Assembly (NCBI RefSeq): GCF_001625215.2
Contig: NC_030385.2
Location: 43,735,598-43,799,597, forward strand
DNA: 64,000 nt
Reading direction: 5' to 3'
Source of the DNA: Daucus carota subsp. sativus
Taxonomy: Eukaryota > Streptophyta > Magnoliopsida > Apiales > Apiaceae
How positions within the stretch are numbered: the stretch's first letter is position 1; the number at the start of each line of letters is the position of its first letter. The translations under genes were made by a program, and so were the position numbers. The notes beneath the pieces are model-generated. The model saw only the letters and a list, made by a program, of their open reading frames with translations, was not told the DNA's origin and ran no database searches. Below are positions 51,101 to 64,000 of the stretch, one piece after another.

Positions 51101-54100
51101 TTGAAATAATGACTTTCTTGGGAGTTTGTGATGGATGGTCGATTAGCTTTCAGTGTCCTGCATTGAATCCTGAAAGTCCAATGGCTAACTCCATTCCCTA
51201 GCATGCAATGCATAGAAGTGACATAGTAATTTCTAAGTCTTGTTTTACCACGGATACTTGTTCTGATCGAGTGGTTACAGTTTTCTCTTTTTATAAAATT
51301 TCAGGTGTCAGAATCTTTGAGGACGTAGCAGGGCATAAGGTATAAATTATTTTTTTCATACGAGCAGTTAAGCACACAGTAGTAATTGCCAGTTCTATTT
51401 CAATGTAGATGTTAAGTTCCCCATTCACAGTTAAGTATCCTTACGTGAGTAACATGAGATGCTATACACACATGGATCACATTGAAACTTACAGTACAAG
51501 CAGAAAATTTGTTCTCAAAAAGTAATAATTCATAAAACTGTCTCAGTTAATGGTGAATTAAGTCCCTGAAATTTATTTACTTGTCTGATATAATTATTTG
51601 ATATTGTCCCACGTCCAAGTAAACATATCCATAGGAGAAGCTACTTAGCTGATTATGAACCTCAATTGATGCTCAGCAACCGTTAATCCAATTATGGAAT
51701 GTTCAATAAAACAGTCTTTTAAAAAACACACAAGTCCCTAAAGCGTACACAAGAAAATGAAATGCATAAGAAGCCCCATAATGCCTCATAAGTCAAAAAC
51801 AAATCAGACATTTTAACAGGAAGGCAAAATGGATGAAATTTTGTATCGCTCCTCTTTTGTTTGTATACAATGTGGAATCAAAGTACTCGCACCCTTGGCT
51901 GAACCGTAAACAACTGGTTCACAGTCAGCAACATCACACGAGTTATATTCCTACTGAAAACAAAATCAGGTGTATAGACTAATCTACTTAGCACCTCATA
52001 CGAATAAGCAGATTTACATTTTTGCTACTAGACCATCTTATAACATCCAGAAACATTTCAGTTCCACCGTGTTTATATTGTTAGACCATTTGTCAAATAT
52101 GTTCTCCCTCTAACATATCTAATATAATATATATTAGATGTTAATTTGCTTATTAGTCATTAGTTAATTAAGCTGCAAAATGCATATTTTGTAGAATGGT
52201 AAAGGTGTACTTGTCAAGGCTGTTGGTGTTATTGATGCAAGTGCTGATACTGTTTTTGAAGTGGTTTTAAACCTTGATCGAGAAAAGAGATACGAGTATG
52301 TAAGCCCTTATTACACATACCTATACTATTTTTATTTATATGACTAATAATTTCTGCAGGTGGGATATATTGACAGGGGACCTGGAGTTGGTTGATTCTC
52401 TAAATGGACATTATGATATAGTCTATGGCACATATGACCCGCGCTATCTAACTAGGTATCTTGTTCTGTACAAATATTAATTACTGAATACAGTGCTACT
52501 GCTAGGGGTTTTGTAGTAACACTAGAAGTACATTGTGGTCATCTGCAGAGATCCATCAATAATGTTTAACGATCCCGTATAGAAACTTATTTGGCTTGAC
52601 TTGTACCTAAGTTCCTCATCATTTTATGTTATCGTTCCCTTTCTTTCGAATCCTATTTGATATTTCTGTTTATAAAGGTTAATGTATTCCTTTGCAAACA
52701 ATACTTGATTCGGGGTTTTGTACACAGATTCAACTGGCCTGTAAATAGTACGTGTTATCTGAATCTCATTCCATATGCGGAATGCTTCCAACTAGATTAG
52801 AACAATGACGGGAATAAACTATATTTCAGCTATAAAATTTAAAAAGAAATTTGTTAAAGCGATCTAATATCACAGGATTATGCGAGATAATTTAAGATTC
52901 TGAATCTTTTCACCCATATATAGATGTTAATACATGACAATAAGACATATTTAAATTGCATGTGCAATTATGTAAAATTGACTGAGAAATGGTAATATTT
53001 AGTGTGTGAGGTAGGTAGGACAGACCACACAATTTCTTTTTGGTCTAATGTTGCAGCCCTTAAATTTTTTGTCATGTGTTTTAGGTGGACGTCAAAGAGA
53101 GATTTTGTCTTCTCTAGGCAATGGTTTCGTGGACAAGATGGAACATATAGTAAGTAGATTTCGATACAAAATTAAACCAAAGATTAGTTCACACCTTCTT
53201 GAATATGTTCAACAGTGTTCTGTTTCTCAGAAACATTGTGTTTTTTTTTTCTGTTGCAGCAATTTTGCACTTCCCAACTGTGCATAAGAAGCGTCCTCCA
53301 AAATCTGGTTATCGACGTACAAAAATCAACCGTACGAAGCACATTTTCTGATTAAAAAAATATTACAAAGTTTATTTACTCAGTTTACTTATACTTGAAC
53401 ATATTTCTCATAATTAAAATTGCAATTTTAGCTTCTACTTGGGAAATCAGAAATATAAACTCATCGTCTGTTCATCCGAGATGTCTTGCGACACAAATGC
53501 TAGAGATAAATGCTGAAGGCTGGTTCGGGTGGAAGAATAATCAAAGCTCGAAGTTTGAAAAATCTGTGCCTCATGCATTGTTGTGCCAAGTTTCAGGTTG
53601 GTTAACATTCTGAGTTGTTTACAGTCTAGAAACTCCGAGATCCCAAAGGAATACATTCGCAATAATCTATACCCATTATCTAAGAGTACTCTCACTTGTT
53701 CTCACCGGGAATGTTTTAGATCTTTTTGGATAAATCCATGTCAGCTCCTGTGAGCTTGCGACATGTTTTTAAATCTCAAAGTAGCAGTGTGTGTGTGTGG
53801 CCATTGACTGTAAGCCAAAACTTTTTGGCCATCACTCTGAAGTACATGTAGCACTTTGTGCTTTATTGTTAGAATTAGCCTCTTATAAGTTTTAGGACAG
53901 TACTAAATTTGGCTGACAAAATCGATTTATTGACAATTAAATTAGCCATGGTATCACTCTTTTAGCAAGGTCGACTGGAAGTGGAAGCTGTAGTTACTAA
54001 TTAATAATCAACAAGAAGTATGAGGAAGTGAATCTATTCAGCGCAGTAAAGCCGTTGGGAGATTACTTTACTTGATACAGATGCTCTTGAACAAATACAT

Positions 54101-57100
54101 TCAGTTCCTGTTGCATGGAGGTTTTCTATATTCATGCATTTATAATTTATAGTTTACAGGTCTCAGGGCATACATTGGAGCAGCATCTGCAGATGAAGCA
54201 AATAAAGCAAGTGGCAAGCTTGTCAATGGAGAAGGAAATGATCAATTTTATGATGCTATTGGTACTGATTCATCATCAACATCATCAGATGATAGTGACA
54301 ATGAGGTAGAACCTAATAGTAAGGTGATAATGCCAGTTTACTTGATACAAAATAAAAGCATAAACCAAGAAAAAATTGGCTTACAAAAGTGGGGAGTACC
54401 TGATTGTAGACTCAAGAGTGTCTAGAATTTTACTTAGTGGCTCCTACCAGCAAGATTTTATGTTCATCTCTATCCATGCATTGCTCATTCGAGTTAGTGT
54501 TGCTTTATAATATTACACTTGTCAGTAAATCAAATTATGCACCACTTATGAGGTTCATTCTTTAAAATCGTGTAGATTATTTCATAATTATGTATTGCTA
54601 TTTTACCTAGGAGTTATTTTACTTTTTAATAATATCACATTATCTATGGCAGGAGAATAAAGAGAATATAAAGACTGATTTATGGGCAAGAGCAAAATCA
54701 TCTCTAAGGAGAACTTTAGGTACCGGGTTCTTCTTTGAAGTTTTGTAGTATATGTGTGCTCATATATAGTACATGACCAACGAATGCCACAATTTACTGC
54801 AGTCTACATACCTGAACTCGTTAATCTTGAGTCATTGCATTGAGTGTTTCATTTTATTGTTTTGCGCAGTTAGGGAATTTTGTACAGGTGCAGATCCAAT
54901 TGCTCTTGATCCTCATGACTTTCAAGGTTCCATGCGCCTTGGGACTAATGACGCTGACAGAGACTGCTGGACATCTCCCAATGGCTCTGGATTTGTAATC
55001 AGAGGGAAGACATATCTGAAAGATAATGCCAAGGTGGGAACCTAATGATTACTGAAAATATATATTAAAAAACAAAACTTAATATAAAATTTAAGAACTA
55101 ATATCTTTGTCCTTTGTTGGAAGTATATGGAGATAACTGTCCACTCGTCGATTTTTAAAACTACTAAATTTTGAACATATGTTAGAATTCAGTGCACAGT
55201 AGTTGCTTTTGCAAGTCTAAAAAACCATTAATCTTATATCTGTTTTGGTTAGTCGATGAATAATTTTTTATGAAAAGAAGTTCGCTTTCTTTTTTTAAAA
55301 TGCATACATCACTTCTAGTTTGCTTTTGTATATTCATAACATTCATGATATAACTTCTGTCCAGATAGCAGGAGGAGATCCTCTTCTTAAGCTTATAGCA
55401 GTTGACTGGCTCAAGATCGATAATCCCATCAGTAACATTGCATTGCATTCCAGTTCTCTTGTTCAGGTAATCTAAATTCTAAATTGACATATGCATGGAA
55501 AGCTAGCAAATTTATATATAAATCATTACATAGTATCAATATCCATGGTCCTTTCCTTTGCTCTCTGGTGACTGGTATGGCATCTTTAGGTCAGCTCTAA
55601 AATTGTAGATTTCTTTTACTATTCTTGTACAAGAGACGGAGGTCCTTGACACTGACCAGGCTGACCTCATCTCATTTATTGAAGACCCTAGCTCCCTTTG
55701 CTCTCCAGTACATTTTCTTTGCTGTATCTCATGCTAATTGATATTCTTCACCAGGGTGCACCAATGTTAACCAAGTACATACTAACACATAAATGTAATA
55801 TAGTTGGAACTTGGAAAGCATATTGTGTACTTGACAATTTCAGATATCTGATATTTACTTTTTATAAGATCCTACACTGAATCTTATGTTGGTTTCAACA
55901 TTTTTCAGTCAGAAGCTGGAAAAAGACTTCCATTCATCTTCGTACTTAACCTTCAGGTATGAATAAAAAGACAACAAAGATTAAATACTTGTACAGGTGT
56001 TGGAAAACAGAGTGAATTTTTGTAGCTTCTGTTGTGTAAGTAGCTCCAGGTTCTTCATACGATGAGTAGTGATAATCGCTGCTCGGATATTCACCTGAAT
56101 GAAATGGCTAAATTTCTAGCTCTCTCATTAATCCCGTGACTGGAGTTGGAAGGAATATGAAGAGCTTCTTGTTTACTATAGACAGGGCATAGGATTATAG
56201 GAACCGGGATTGCTTGATCTAGGCCACATAACTCTGTTTCTTGCTCTACATTATGCAAGATTTCCAATTTTTGACCAAAAAAAATATAGATCCTGTAGCA
56301 TCATGTTTATCGGATAGTAATTAGGTGACTGGAACACGGGTTTACTGTCGAAGCATCTACTCAGTGGAGACTGGAAGTAAAGTAGATGTGTGCAAACAAA
56401 CTTCAAGAACTACCAAATGCTATTGATGTTAAAAATTCATTACATAAACTCGGATGTTGGAGGAACTGTCATATCAGAGCATGAGCCTAATCATCAATGA
56501 TTAGTACCAAATTTAAAGTGTGTTGGTATTATGAACAATGTTTCTTTCTGCAACTAGTGTTTCAACACATTGACCAAACAAATGATACTGTTTTTGGTTT
56601 CTTATTGTCCTCTATCAATTTTGATTCTAGTTTAGGTCTTCATTCATTGTAGGTTGTGAGTAGTTCTTAGAAGTTTCAGCTTAGACACTGTATTTTTGGT
56701 TTTTTATTCTCAGGTTCCTGCTAAGCCAAACTACAGTCTGGTTCTTTACTATGCAGCTGAAAGACCTGTAAAGGAAAACTCTTTGCTGGGTCGATTTATT
56801 GATGGGACTGACACGTTCCGAGATTCAAGATTTAAACTGATTCCAAGTATACAAGAGGTAACTCGAGGAGTATCAATATGAAGTCATGATTTCCGTTTTT
56901 TGATTATCTTCACTGGTAGCTGTATAAGATTGTTTTTAAATCGACAGGGATATTGGATGGTCAAGCGTGCCGTTGGGACAAAAGCTTGTTTGTTGGGAAA
57001 AGCAGTAACTTGCAAGTACTCGAGACATGACAATTTTCTGGAGGTAGTTAAACTTTGGCATTTTTCAACCCTTTTCAGATATCATATCATATCTTTTAGA

Positions 57101-57619
57101 CGGTATATTGTAAGGGGCTTGTGGTGAATGAAGGGAAGTTGAAAACAGTAAATTTATACGATGAATGTGCTTTGTCTGAATCGAAATCTTAATAGGACTC
57201 TGCAGTCTGCAACCTTCCTGTTGCATGCATATTAGCATAATACATTATGTCACTCGATTTTGCTCTTCATAAAGACACTAATATCTCGTGTGCAGATCGA
57301 TGTAGATATTGGCTCATCATCCGTAGCAAGGAGCGTCATCGGCCTTGTCCTAGGATATGTAACAAGTCTAGTTGTTGATCTTGCAATCTTGATAGAGGTC
57401 TTACATCCCTCCATTTCCCTTCTTTTGCTTGTCCCTACTAATGATTTCTTGTGCTGTATGCCATTCCTGTATTTCATTTCCATGCAATTACATGAGTTAA
57501 TAGTGCTCACAACTGCTGTTGTGCAGGGAAAGGAAGAGGAAGAATTGCCTGAATACATTCTCGGCACTGTGAGGCTTAATCGTGTTAGACTTGAGTCTGC
57601 TGTACCTCTTAAGGATTGA
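48152..57619 (+). CDS. EDR2L: ENHANCED DISEASE RESISTANCE 2-like (PH, START, DUF1336)
   Basis: Twenty-two exons join in phase to 724 aa (Arabidopsis EDR2 is about 718): 48152-48385, 48702-48776, 48923-48976, 49245-49310, 49577-49635, 49992-50068, 50717-50830, 51305-51339, 52195-52295, 52360-52455, 53085-53149, 53260-53331, 53432-53596, 54160-54305, 54653-54719, 54870-55033, 55365-55466, 55909-55956, 56714-56857, 56948-57043, 57296-57397, 57527-57619. A PH domain (GWVYHLAGHKIEFFRRRFLW to EEAQKWMEAFHRAKQQ) is followed by a START lipid-binding domain (ECH WKCVRTFNGVRIFED, KRDFVFSRQWFRGQDGTY, RPPKSGYRRTKINPSTWEIR), an acidic Ser/Asp linker, and DUF1336 (CWTSPNGSGFVIRGKTYLKD, VPAKPNYSLVLYYAAERP, GYWMVKRAVGTKACLLGKAV, LPEYILGTVRLNRVR). 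EDR2 binds PI4P, sits at ER, plasma membrane and endosomes, and restrains salicylate-dependent cell death and mildew resistance. Whether this is EDR2 itself or a paralogue cannot be decided here. Confidence 0.93.
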
Positions 57620-58001
57620 GGTTAGAATGATAGATAAATATAAACTCAATTGTATTAGTCCGTCTGCTCACCTAGAGCTCTATTAGATACAATCCATTTT
57701 ACGGGTAGTATGCGTCAACGATTGTTTATATATTGCCTGAATATGTAATGTGTAATTTATATATGTAAATAGGAAACAAAGCATATATATCAGGAGGGAC
57801 TAGGGAGCCTTTATTCTTTAACTTCTCGCAATTTTTCTTGCGCTTGGGTGTCGAAAGGATCTTTCAGAGATTTTATCAGAGACCGATTTTTACAAGGAAT
57901 TCAACCTTACCAAGACTTTCACTTCTGTACACAGACTAAAAGATTTCATGTTTAATGCTTCCATGTCAATAACATCAAATGGTCTATTTTTCGTTCTCTG
58001 A
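57620..58001. other. 3' flank of EDR2-like gene
   Basis: Probable 3' UTR and unique sequence up to the MITE at 58002. Confidence 0.4.
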
Positions 58002-58968
58002 GAGCAACTCCAACCCAACACCATAACACCATTTTGGTGTTATACTTGGTGTCAAATTCACTCCAACCCAACACCAAATTGGTGTAAACTTGACCCCAAA
58101 TGAATTGGTTGACACCAAATTTGGTGTCAAGTATTGATTTGGCGCAACTTTTACACCAAATTTGGAGTTTTTCAAAATACCTACTATACCCTCACATATG
58201 TTAATGAAAACAAAATTATTCCATCTATGTCCCATTAAAGTTGTTTTATGTTATATTATATATTCTTCAATCATAATTGTTTTAAATTTTCATTCTTTAC
58301 TATTTTACTCAAGTTTTTTATTTATTTCCAAATATCAATAAATTTATATTCTTATATAGAAGATATATTTTTTAAATAGATTTGATTCAAAAATAAAATA
58401 CACGATGATTAAAATATAAATTAAATAAAACTAAAAGGTTTGCATTTCTTTTGCATGAAATCACGATTACATGACCTGCCTGTGCATCTAAAAGGAATAT
58501 TCAGTACACCATCTGAAGAAACAGCAGCATGATAATAACTAGTTTTCTGGAAAATGATCCAGGGAACCTCCAAACTTTTTCAGATATTCATCTGCAGATG
58601 TGGATGCTCTCAGTAGATATCGACAAATTAAAGATAAGAAAGCTCATTTTGAACTTTGCAACGCCTTGATCGAGCACATATGAGAAGAGCACGGGAATTC
58701 ATATAATTAAGTTGTCCTCTTGAATTTATTAATGAATTTATAATTATTTTAGGTTCTTGTTTATTGAACATGTTAAAATTTAAGTACAAATTCAATATTT
58801 GATATAAATAACTTAAAAAGGGAGAATATTCCATTTAATATGTAAAGGATTCTTTTTGGTGTAGGATATAGTGTTGATGGGTTGGAGTGAAATTTTGATT
58901 TGATGTTGTTTTCACACCAAATTGGTGTATTTTTCACACCAAAATGGTGTCATGGGTTGGAGATGGTC
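58002..58968. mobile_element. Harbinger-like MITE, 967 bp, with internal palindromes
   Basis: Ends gagcaactccaaccc and the inverse of gggttggagatggtc, with TGA on both sides (57999-58001 and 58969-58971), fit the 3-bp duplication and 'ctccaac' ends of PIF/Harbinger elements. Both subterminal regions repeat ACACCAAATTGGTGT-type palindromes. The middle is AT-rich with no transposase. Confidence 0.65.
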
Positions 58969-58971
58969 TGA

Positions 58972-61000
58972 TATCAGGTTCCATGTGTCTAGATCTCCCT
59001 TCGGGCTAGAATTATGATAAACGCAACATATATTTCATTGAAATCTTTGTGTAATTGCCTTAAAGTGAACTCACACACATTATTTATTCTTAGCAAGAAG
59101 ATTTTTAGCTTTGGAATAATCCTTAAAGCAATGAAATTTGATGTTGGATTTTGCTGGTGTGCTGTTCTTGTCACTTTCTTGTCTGCAAATTTCAATCAGT
59201 ACCCCTCTCACTTTCTTTTGCATCATACATTTTTGTTAAATTTGCATCACTTTCAAATTATTCACCCTCTGCACAGTGCTAACGATAACATTTATGTGGT
59301 TTGTCATATTGGTTTATACACAGTGTCGAAAAGTTGCTCGACATTCATCTGTTAATCCTTTTTCTGCTTGTACTTGAGCAAAAAAATTAGAGAATATTTT
59401 TATTCTCACTCCAGAATGTTTCATCTGTGCATGTCTTCTCACATGCAAAATATGTTCCTCATAATTTAGATGTAAAATAATCAATTAATTTGTGTTACTT
59501 TAGTTGATAGGATTGCGATTGGCTTCCTGTGCGCGACACAAAAACACTACAAGAGCATGACATGACCTGAAAAATTAGTTTTTGAATTTCAAGTTTGAGT
59601 ACATGAACGTGAACACAAAAGAATTTAGTGTCAGATATGTATTTTCATTTTATATACACAAAAGTACAAATATATTTTTAAATAAATAAATATATTTTTT
59701 ATTTGAAAAATATATATTCACACATATATAATATATATACATGTAAAAATTTGTACACAACTGTATGTAAATATAAAATATATATTTCATAAAATAATAC
59801 ATAAAAATATTTTTTTAAATATATTTTAATTAATTTTATTGTTATATTTATTTTAACTATACACGAAAATTACATCAAAATAATTGATTTTAAAATTAGG
59901 TACACAAATTTTGAATAAGTCTCAAGTTTCAAGTACATCAAATACGAAAATAGATGAAGAACACAACACGATTAACATGTCTCTCAGAATTACCATTGAC
60001 AGGAAAACGGTGAAAATTGAATACATACGTTGCATTCACGGGTACAAACTACAAAGAGGACACTTGTGAAGACAATGAATGCCTGGTACTCTGGTAGTAA
60101 TAGAGAATATGTTTTATTTGAAATGCAAGTGAAGGACAACAGCTTGCGTCTTGTGATAATTATAACTTCTTGGACTCAGCTATTTTTAATCGGTGGATTC
60201 TTGTCACTGCTGAATTATTAAGCTGCTACACACTATAATTTATTCCGATTTTATTTGTTCTTAAATATAGTTTTTCTAAAAAGAGGTCGGTTACGGATAT
60301 TACTGCTTATCAGTTGATTTAGCGAAGAGGGATATATCAAATATGTTTGATTTTGTCGTTCAATTGGTAGATAACATGAAATAAAAACACTGACAAGGCT
60401 CATGTCATTTTATGATAAAAGGTGACAGCAGTAGAAAAAGTGAACAGCTTAAGCTGCTTTTTTCTACATCTTTTACCCACCTCATTTACTTCCTTCCCCA
60501 GCAAATTCAAACCTCCAATCTCTCTTCCCGGATGATTATTATATCCGGTCTACGACTATATATGTTATAACATGTGTTTGTCAGATTGTCACGGATGTGA
60601 AGCTATTATTATATACGGGTGAATTTCAACGTAAATTTGTATAATTAGTACTCTATCTTACTACTGCCAATGATTCAGACACTAATCTTGACTAATAATT
60701 ACCCTCCAACGTCCACACGAATCACCTTTATTTTTCATTAAACTTGACTAATGATTGTCTCAAGTACACCCCACTGCTTAAGAAAAAGGGATTTTCAAGT
60801 TGATCAGTGTTAACACTGCTGCAAACTTATTGGATTCTCAGTTGCAAAAAGTAAGAAAAGAGATGCCTTCAAGTATAAAGAAAAGCTTGTTTATTCTTAA
60901 TGGCAAACATCATCCAACTACAAAATCAAACTCATGGTCCCCTTTGGTTTGCAATAATTTTCTTAAAGATTCACTGTGAGTCAATCCCCTTGAAGCCATG
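58972..61000. other. Intergenic region upstream of LRR receptor gene
   Basis: AT-rich. ORFs near 59014-59355, 59884-60221 are under 115 codons with no recognisable domain. The last few hundred bases before 61149 should hold the promoter and leader of the LRR gene, but I see no clear TATA box. Confidence 0.4.
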
Positions 61001-61148
61001 ATAAGCTTTCTCTATTTCCCATGCATTGTTGTTTACATGTATACAAAAGTGTGGTTCTTCTTAAAAGCTGACATTTTTATCTTGGCTCTTGTATTGTATT
61101 TTGATCAGTTTTTGCATCTCTCTTCTTGCTTCTCCTCTGCAAATCCCA

Positions 61149-63914
61149 ATGGAGATACTCCATTTCTCCTGCCTCAGGCTTTTCTTGGTTTGCTCCATGT
61201 TCATCACCACATTTTCAGTTCTTGATCCCATCTCTGAGTCTCTTTTGAAATTGAAATCAGAGCTTATTGATGGTTCTGATAGTTTGAGTGATTGGTTTGA
61301 GGCTTCTGGTGAAAACCCACCTGGGAAAATCCATGCTTGTGGGTGGACTGGTGTGATGTGTAACAATAACTCTACTGTCATCACTGGTTTAGACCTGTCA
61401 ATGAAGAATCTTGGTGGGGAGATTTCAAGAATGGAATTTGATTTGCTCAATGATCTTGTTGACCTTAACATCAGTTACAATTTGTTCTCTGGTGAACTCC
61501 CTGAGGGGATTTTCAATCTCACCAATCTGAAAGTCTTGGATTTCAGCAGAAATAACTTTTCTGGTGAGTTTCCAAGTGGGATTTCCAAACTGAAGAGCCT
61601 TGTCACTCTTGATGCCTTCAGCAACAGCTTTTCAGGCGAATTGCCTGTCGATATCTCGGAAATTACAACACTTAAGGTTCTGAATTTTGCTGGGAGTTAT
61701 TTCAGTGGACCAATCCCATCTGAATATGGCTCATTCCAGAGCCTTGAGTTCATACATTTAGCTGGGAATTACCTCAGTGGCAGCCTTCCATCGGAATTAG
61801 GAAGGCTGAAAACATTGACCCATATGGAAATTGGTTACAATTCTTACCAGGGAAGCATTCCATGGCAATTTGGTAACATGAGTGAGCTCCAGTATCTTGA
61901 TATTGCAGGTGCCAATCTTTCCGGGTCACTGCCAAATTATCTCAGCAACTTGACTAAACTTCATACTCTCTTCCTCTTCAGAAACAAACTCTCTGGCCAA
62001 ATTCCTTATGATTTCAGCAAAATCCAAGCTCTTACAAGCTTGGATCTTTCTGATAACTTGCTGTCTGGACCAATTCCACAGAGCTTCTCTGAGCTGCAGA
62101 ATCTCAGGCTGCTAAGTCTAATGTACAATGGCATGACTGGTTCGGTCCCAGAAGGCATAGCGAAACTTAAGAATCTTGACACTCTTCTCATATGGAACAA
62201 TTATTTCTCTGGGTCAGTTCCACAAGATTTGGGAAGATTTTCTAAGCTCAAATGGGTTGATGTTTCCACAAACAATCTAGTAGGCCTCATTCCACCAGAT
62301 ATATGTGCTTCAGGACAGTTAACCAAGTTGATTTTGTTTTCGAATAATTTTTCAGGTGAACTGTCTCCAATCACCAATTGCTCATCTCTAGTCCGCCTTA
62401 GAATCGAAGACAATTCATTTTCAGGTGCCATCTCTCTGAATTTTAATAAGCTTTCTGATATCACCTACATAGATTTATCAAGAAATAGGTTCACTGGTGG
62501 GATTCCTGCTGGTATATCTCGAGCTCTTAAACTTCAGTACTTCAATGTGTCTAGTAATTTCGAATTAGGTGGGATTATGCCTGAAAAAATATGGTCCATG
62601 CCATCTATCCAGAATTTCTCTGCTTCATCTTGCAACATCACAGGCAACATTCCACCATTCCATTCTTGTAAATCTCTATCAGTTATTGAATTGAATACGA
62701 ATCGTCTTTCAAGTACTTTACCAACAAGTATAGTCAGGTGTGGAAGTTTAAAACTTCTAAATGTGTCCTTCAATGATATATCTGGTTCGATTCCTTCAGA
62801 AAAGGTCTTCAAATCGATGGATTCTAGTTCATTTGTTGGAAATCCAAACCTTTGTGGAGCTCCCTTGAGACAATGTCTCGTGGCACGACGAAGTAAAAGA
62901 ACACAAAAGATTGCCTGGATTCTGATAACCTGTGCAGCAGTAGTTCTTTTACTTACGCTTACTCTGTTTGGAATATTGTACCGTAGGAGAGGAAGTCAAG
63001 GCCAGTGGAAAATGATCTCCTACAGAGGCCTTCCGCAGTTCACAGCCAACGATGTCTTAAAGAGTTTTAATTCAACAGAAACCATGGAAATCATGCCAGC
63101 ACTGTCAGGCTCGATCTGCAAAGCAGTCCTGCCTACTGGAATAACAGTCCTGGTGAAGAAATTTGAGTGGGAAACCAAGAGATCACAGTTCGTGTTGGAG
63201 TTCATAAACACGATAGGAAATGCCAGGCACAAGAATCTGACAAGATTGCTAGGATGCTGTTACAACAACAACCTGGCCTACTTATTGTACGAATACCTGC
63301 CAAACGGAAACCTCACTGAAAAATTGGGAATCAAGAGAGACTGGGCAGCCAAGTCCAAAATTGTGACTGGCATTGCTAAGGGACTGTGTTTTCTCCATCA
63401 TGATTGTTCACCAGCTCTTTCCCACGGAGATTTGAAGGCTAATTACGTTATTCTTGATGAAAATATGGAACCGCGTTTAGCTGAATATGGATTTAAACAC
63501 CTAGCTCAGCTGAATACTGGCCTAAATGCTGCAACAATGCATTGGTCGAAAAAAGGTACATTTCATCCTTCACTAACAAATACATGCCTTAGTTGATTGC
63601 TTTCGTATTTGTAACATTTTTCTTGGACAGATGAATTCAGCGGAACCATCAAAGAGGACATATTCAGCTTTGGAGAGATCGTTCTGGAAATTATAACAGA
63701 TGGACGGCTGAGAAATGCAGGAGAGATCATCCCAAAAAAACAGAAAGAAATTATTTTAAAAGAGATTTACGCGGAGAATGAAGCTGAGCCCTCAAAGTCA
63801 TTGCAGGAGGAGATTAATTTGGTGACTGAAATCGCTTGGCGTTGCACTACAGCAAGATCATCTGATAGACCATCAATGCAAGATGTTCTGAAGCTGCTAT
63901 CAGGCTTAAAATAA
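61149..63914 (+). CDS. MOL1: MOL1-like LRR receptor-like kinase with degenerate kinase domain
   Basis: Two exons, 61149-63555 and 63631-63914, encode 896 aa. The ATG at 61149 opens a signal peptide (MEILHFSCLRLFLVCSMFIT). An LRR N-cap with CGWTGVMC precedes about 20 leucine-rich repeats (residues about 75-560), a Cys pair cap (LCGAPLRQC), a membrane helix near residues 588-611 and a C-terminal kinase-like domain (about 640-890). Catalytic motifs are altered: the loop HRD reads HGD (SHGDLKANYVILDE) and DFG reads EYG (RLAEYGFKHL); a lysine is kept in VLVKKFEW. It is therefore predicted to be a pseudokinase. Overall it resembles Arabidopsis MOL1 (At5g51350), a PXY/TDR-related receptor that represses cambium activity. 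The exon layout and length agree. An upstream in-frame extension exists only with non-ATG codons. Confidence 0.88.
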
Positions 63915-64000
63915 TTTTTTACCTGTAGTAATAATATAGCTAGGAGGGATTGTTGTTTGTTAATTTGCATTAGACCTGATTTATACATCAGAATATTATT

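Noticed and set aside
59884..60221. Possible small gene
   Set aside because: Two overlapping ORFs of about 60 aa in different frames, no recognisable motif, no splice structure that joins them convincingly.

Overview
The window is nuclear DNA from a flowering plant, almost certainly a eudicot. Genes are intron-rich with AT-rich GT-AG introns, intergenic DNA is very AT-rich and packed with MITEs, Helitrons, a SINE and LINE debris, and the genes belong to plant families (STP sugar transporters, SOFL, EDR2-like, LRR receptor kinases). The sequence alone does not let me name the species. The abundance of Stowaway elements would fit many dicots.

Layout. 1-2793 (minus strand): the 5' part of a gene whose product is built of about 84-residue charged, glycine-rich tandem repeats; it runs off the left edge. 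2860-12850: a transposon-dominated stretch with Stowaway, other MITEs, Helitron ends, a repetitive Helitron-like block that carries a captured SERK-like receptor-kinase fragment, and a clean hAT MITE with an 8-bp target duplication. 12900-16490 (+): HHP4-like heptahelical PAQR protein. 17053-17833 (+): SOB FIVE-LIKE protein with a GC-AG intron. 19069-26607 (+): chloroplast adenylate kinase 5 fused to a DUF1995 domain, 19 exons. 26608-30580: intergenic with several MITEs. 30746-33569 (+): STP7-like monosaccharide transporter, 4 exons. 34846-36255 (+): intronless SKIP/SNW-domain gene lacking the usual N terminus. 36800-38370: gene debris, namely a cytochrome P450 exon remnant and the 3' end of a LINE. 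38806-43188: a 4.4-kb Helitron with both termini, ending about 80 bp upstream of a ribosomal protein S6-family gene (43434-46324, +). 46923-47086: a tRNA-derived SINE with perfect 16-bp target duplications. 48152-57619 (+): EDR2-like PH-START-DUF1336 protein, 22 exons. 58002-58968: Harbinger-like MITE with repeated palindromes. 61149-63914 (+): MOL1-like LRR receptor pseudokinase, 2 exons.

The genes do not form a pathway; this is ordinary plant gene order. The full gene models were built by joining exons in phase at consensus splice sites. The encoded lengths that result (417, 598, 515, 724 and 896 aa) agree with what I know of the matching families, which supports the models. The most unusual items are the repeat-protein ORF, the truncated SKIP copy, the captured SERK fragment, the Helitron abutting a ribosomal-protein promoter and the degenerate kinase of the MOL1-like receptor.
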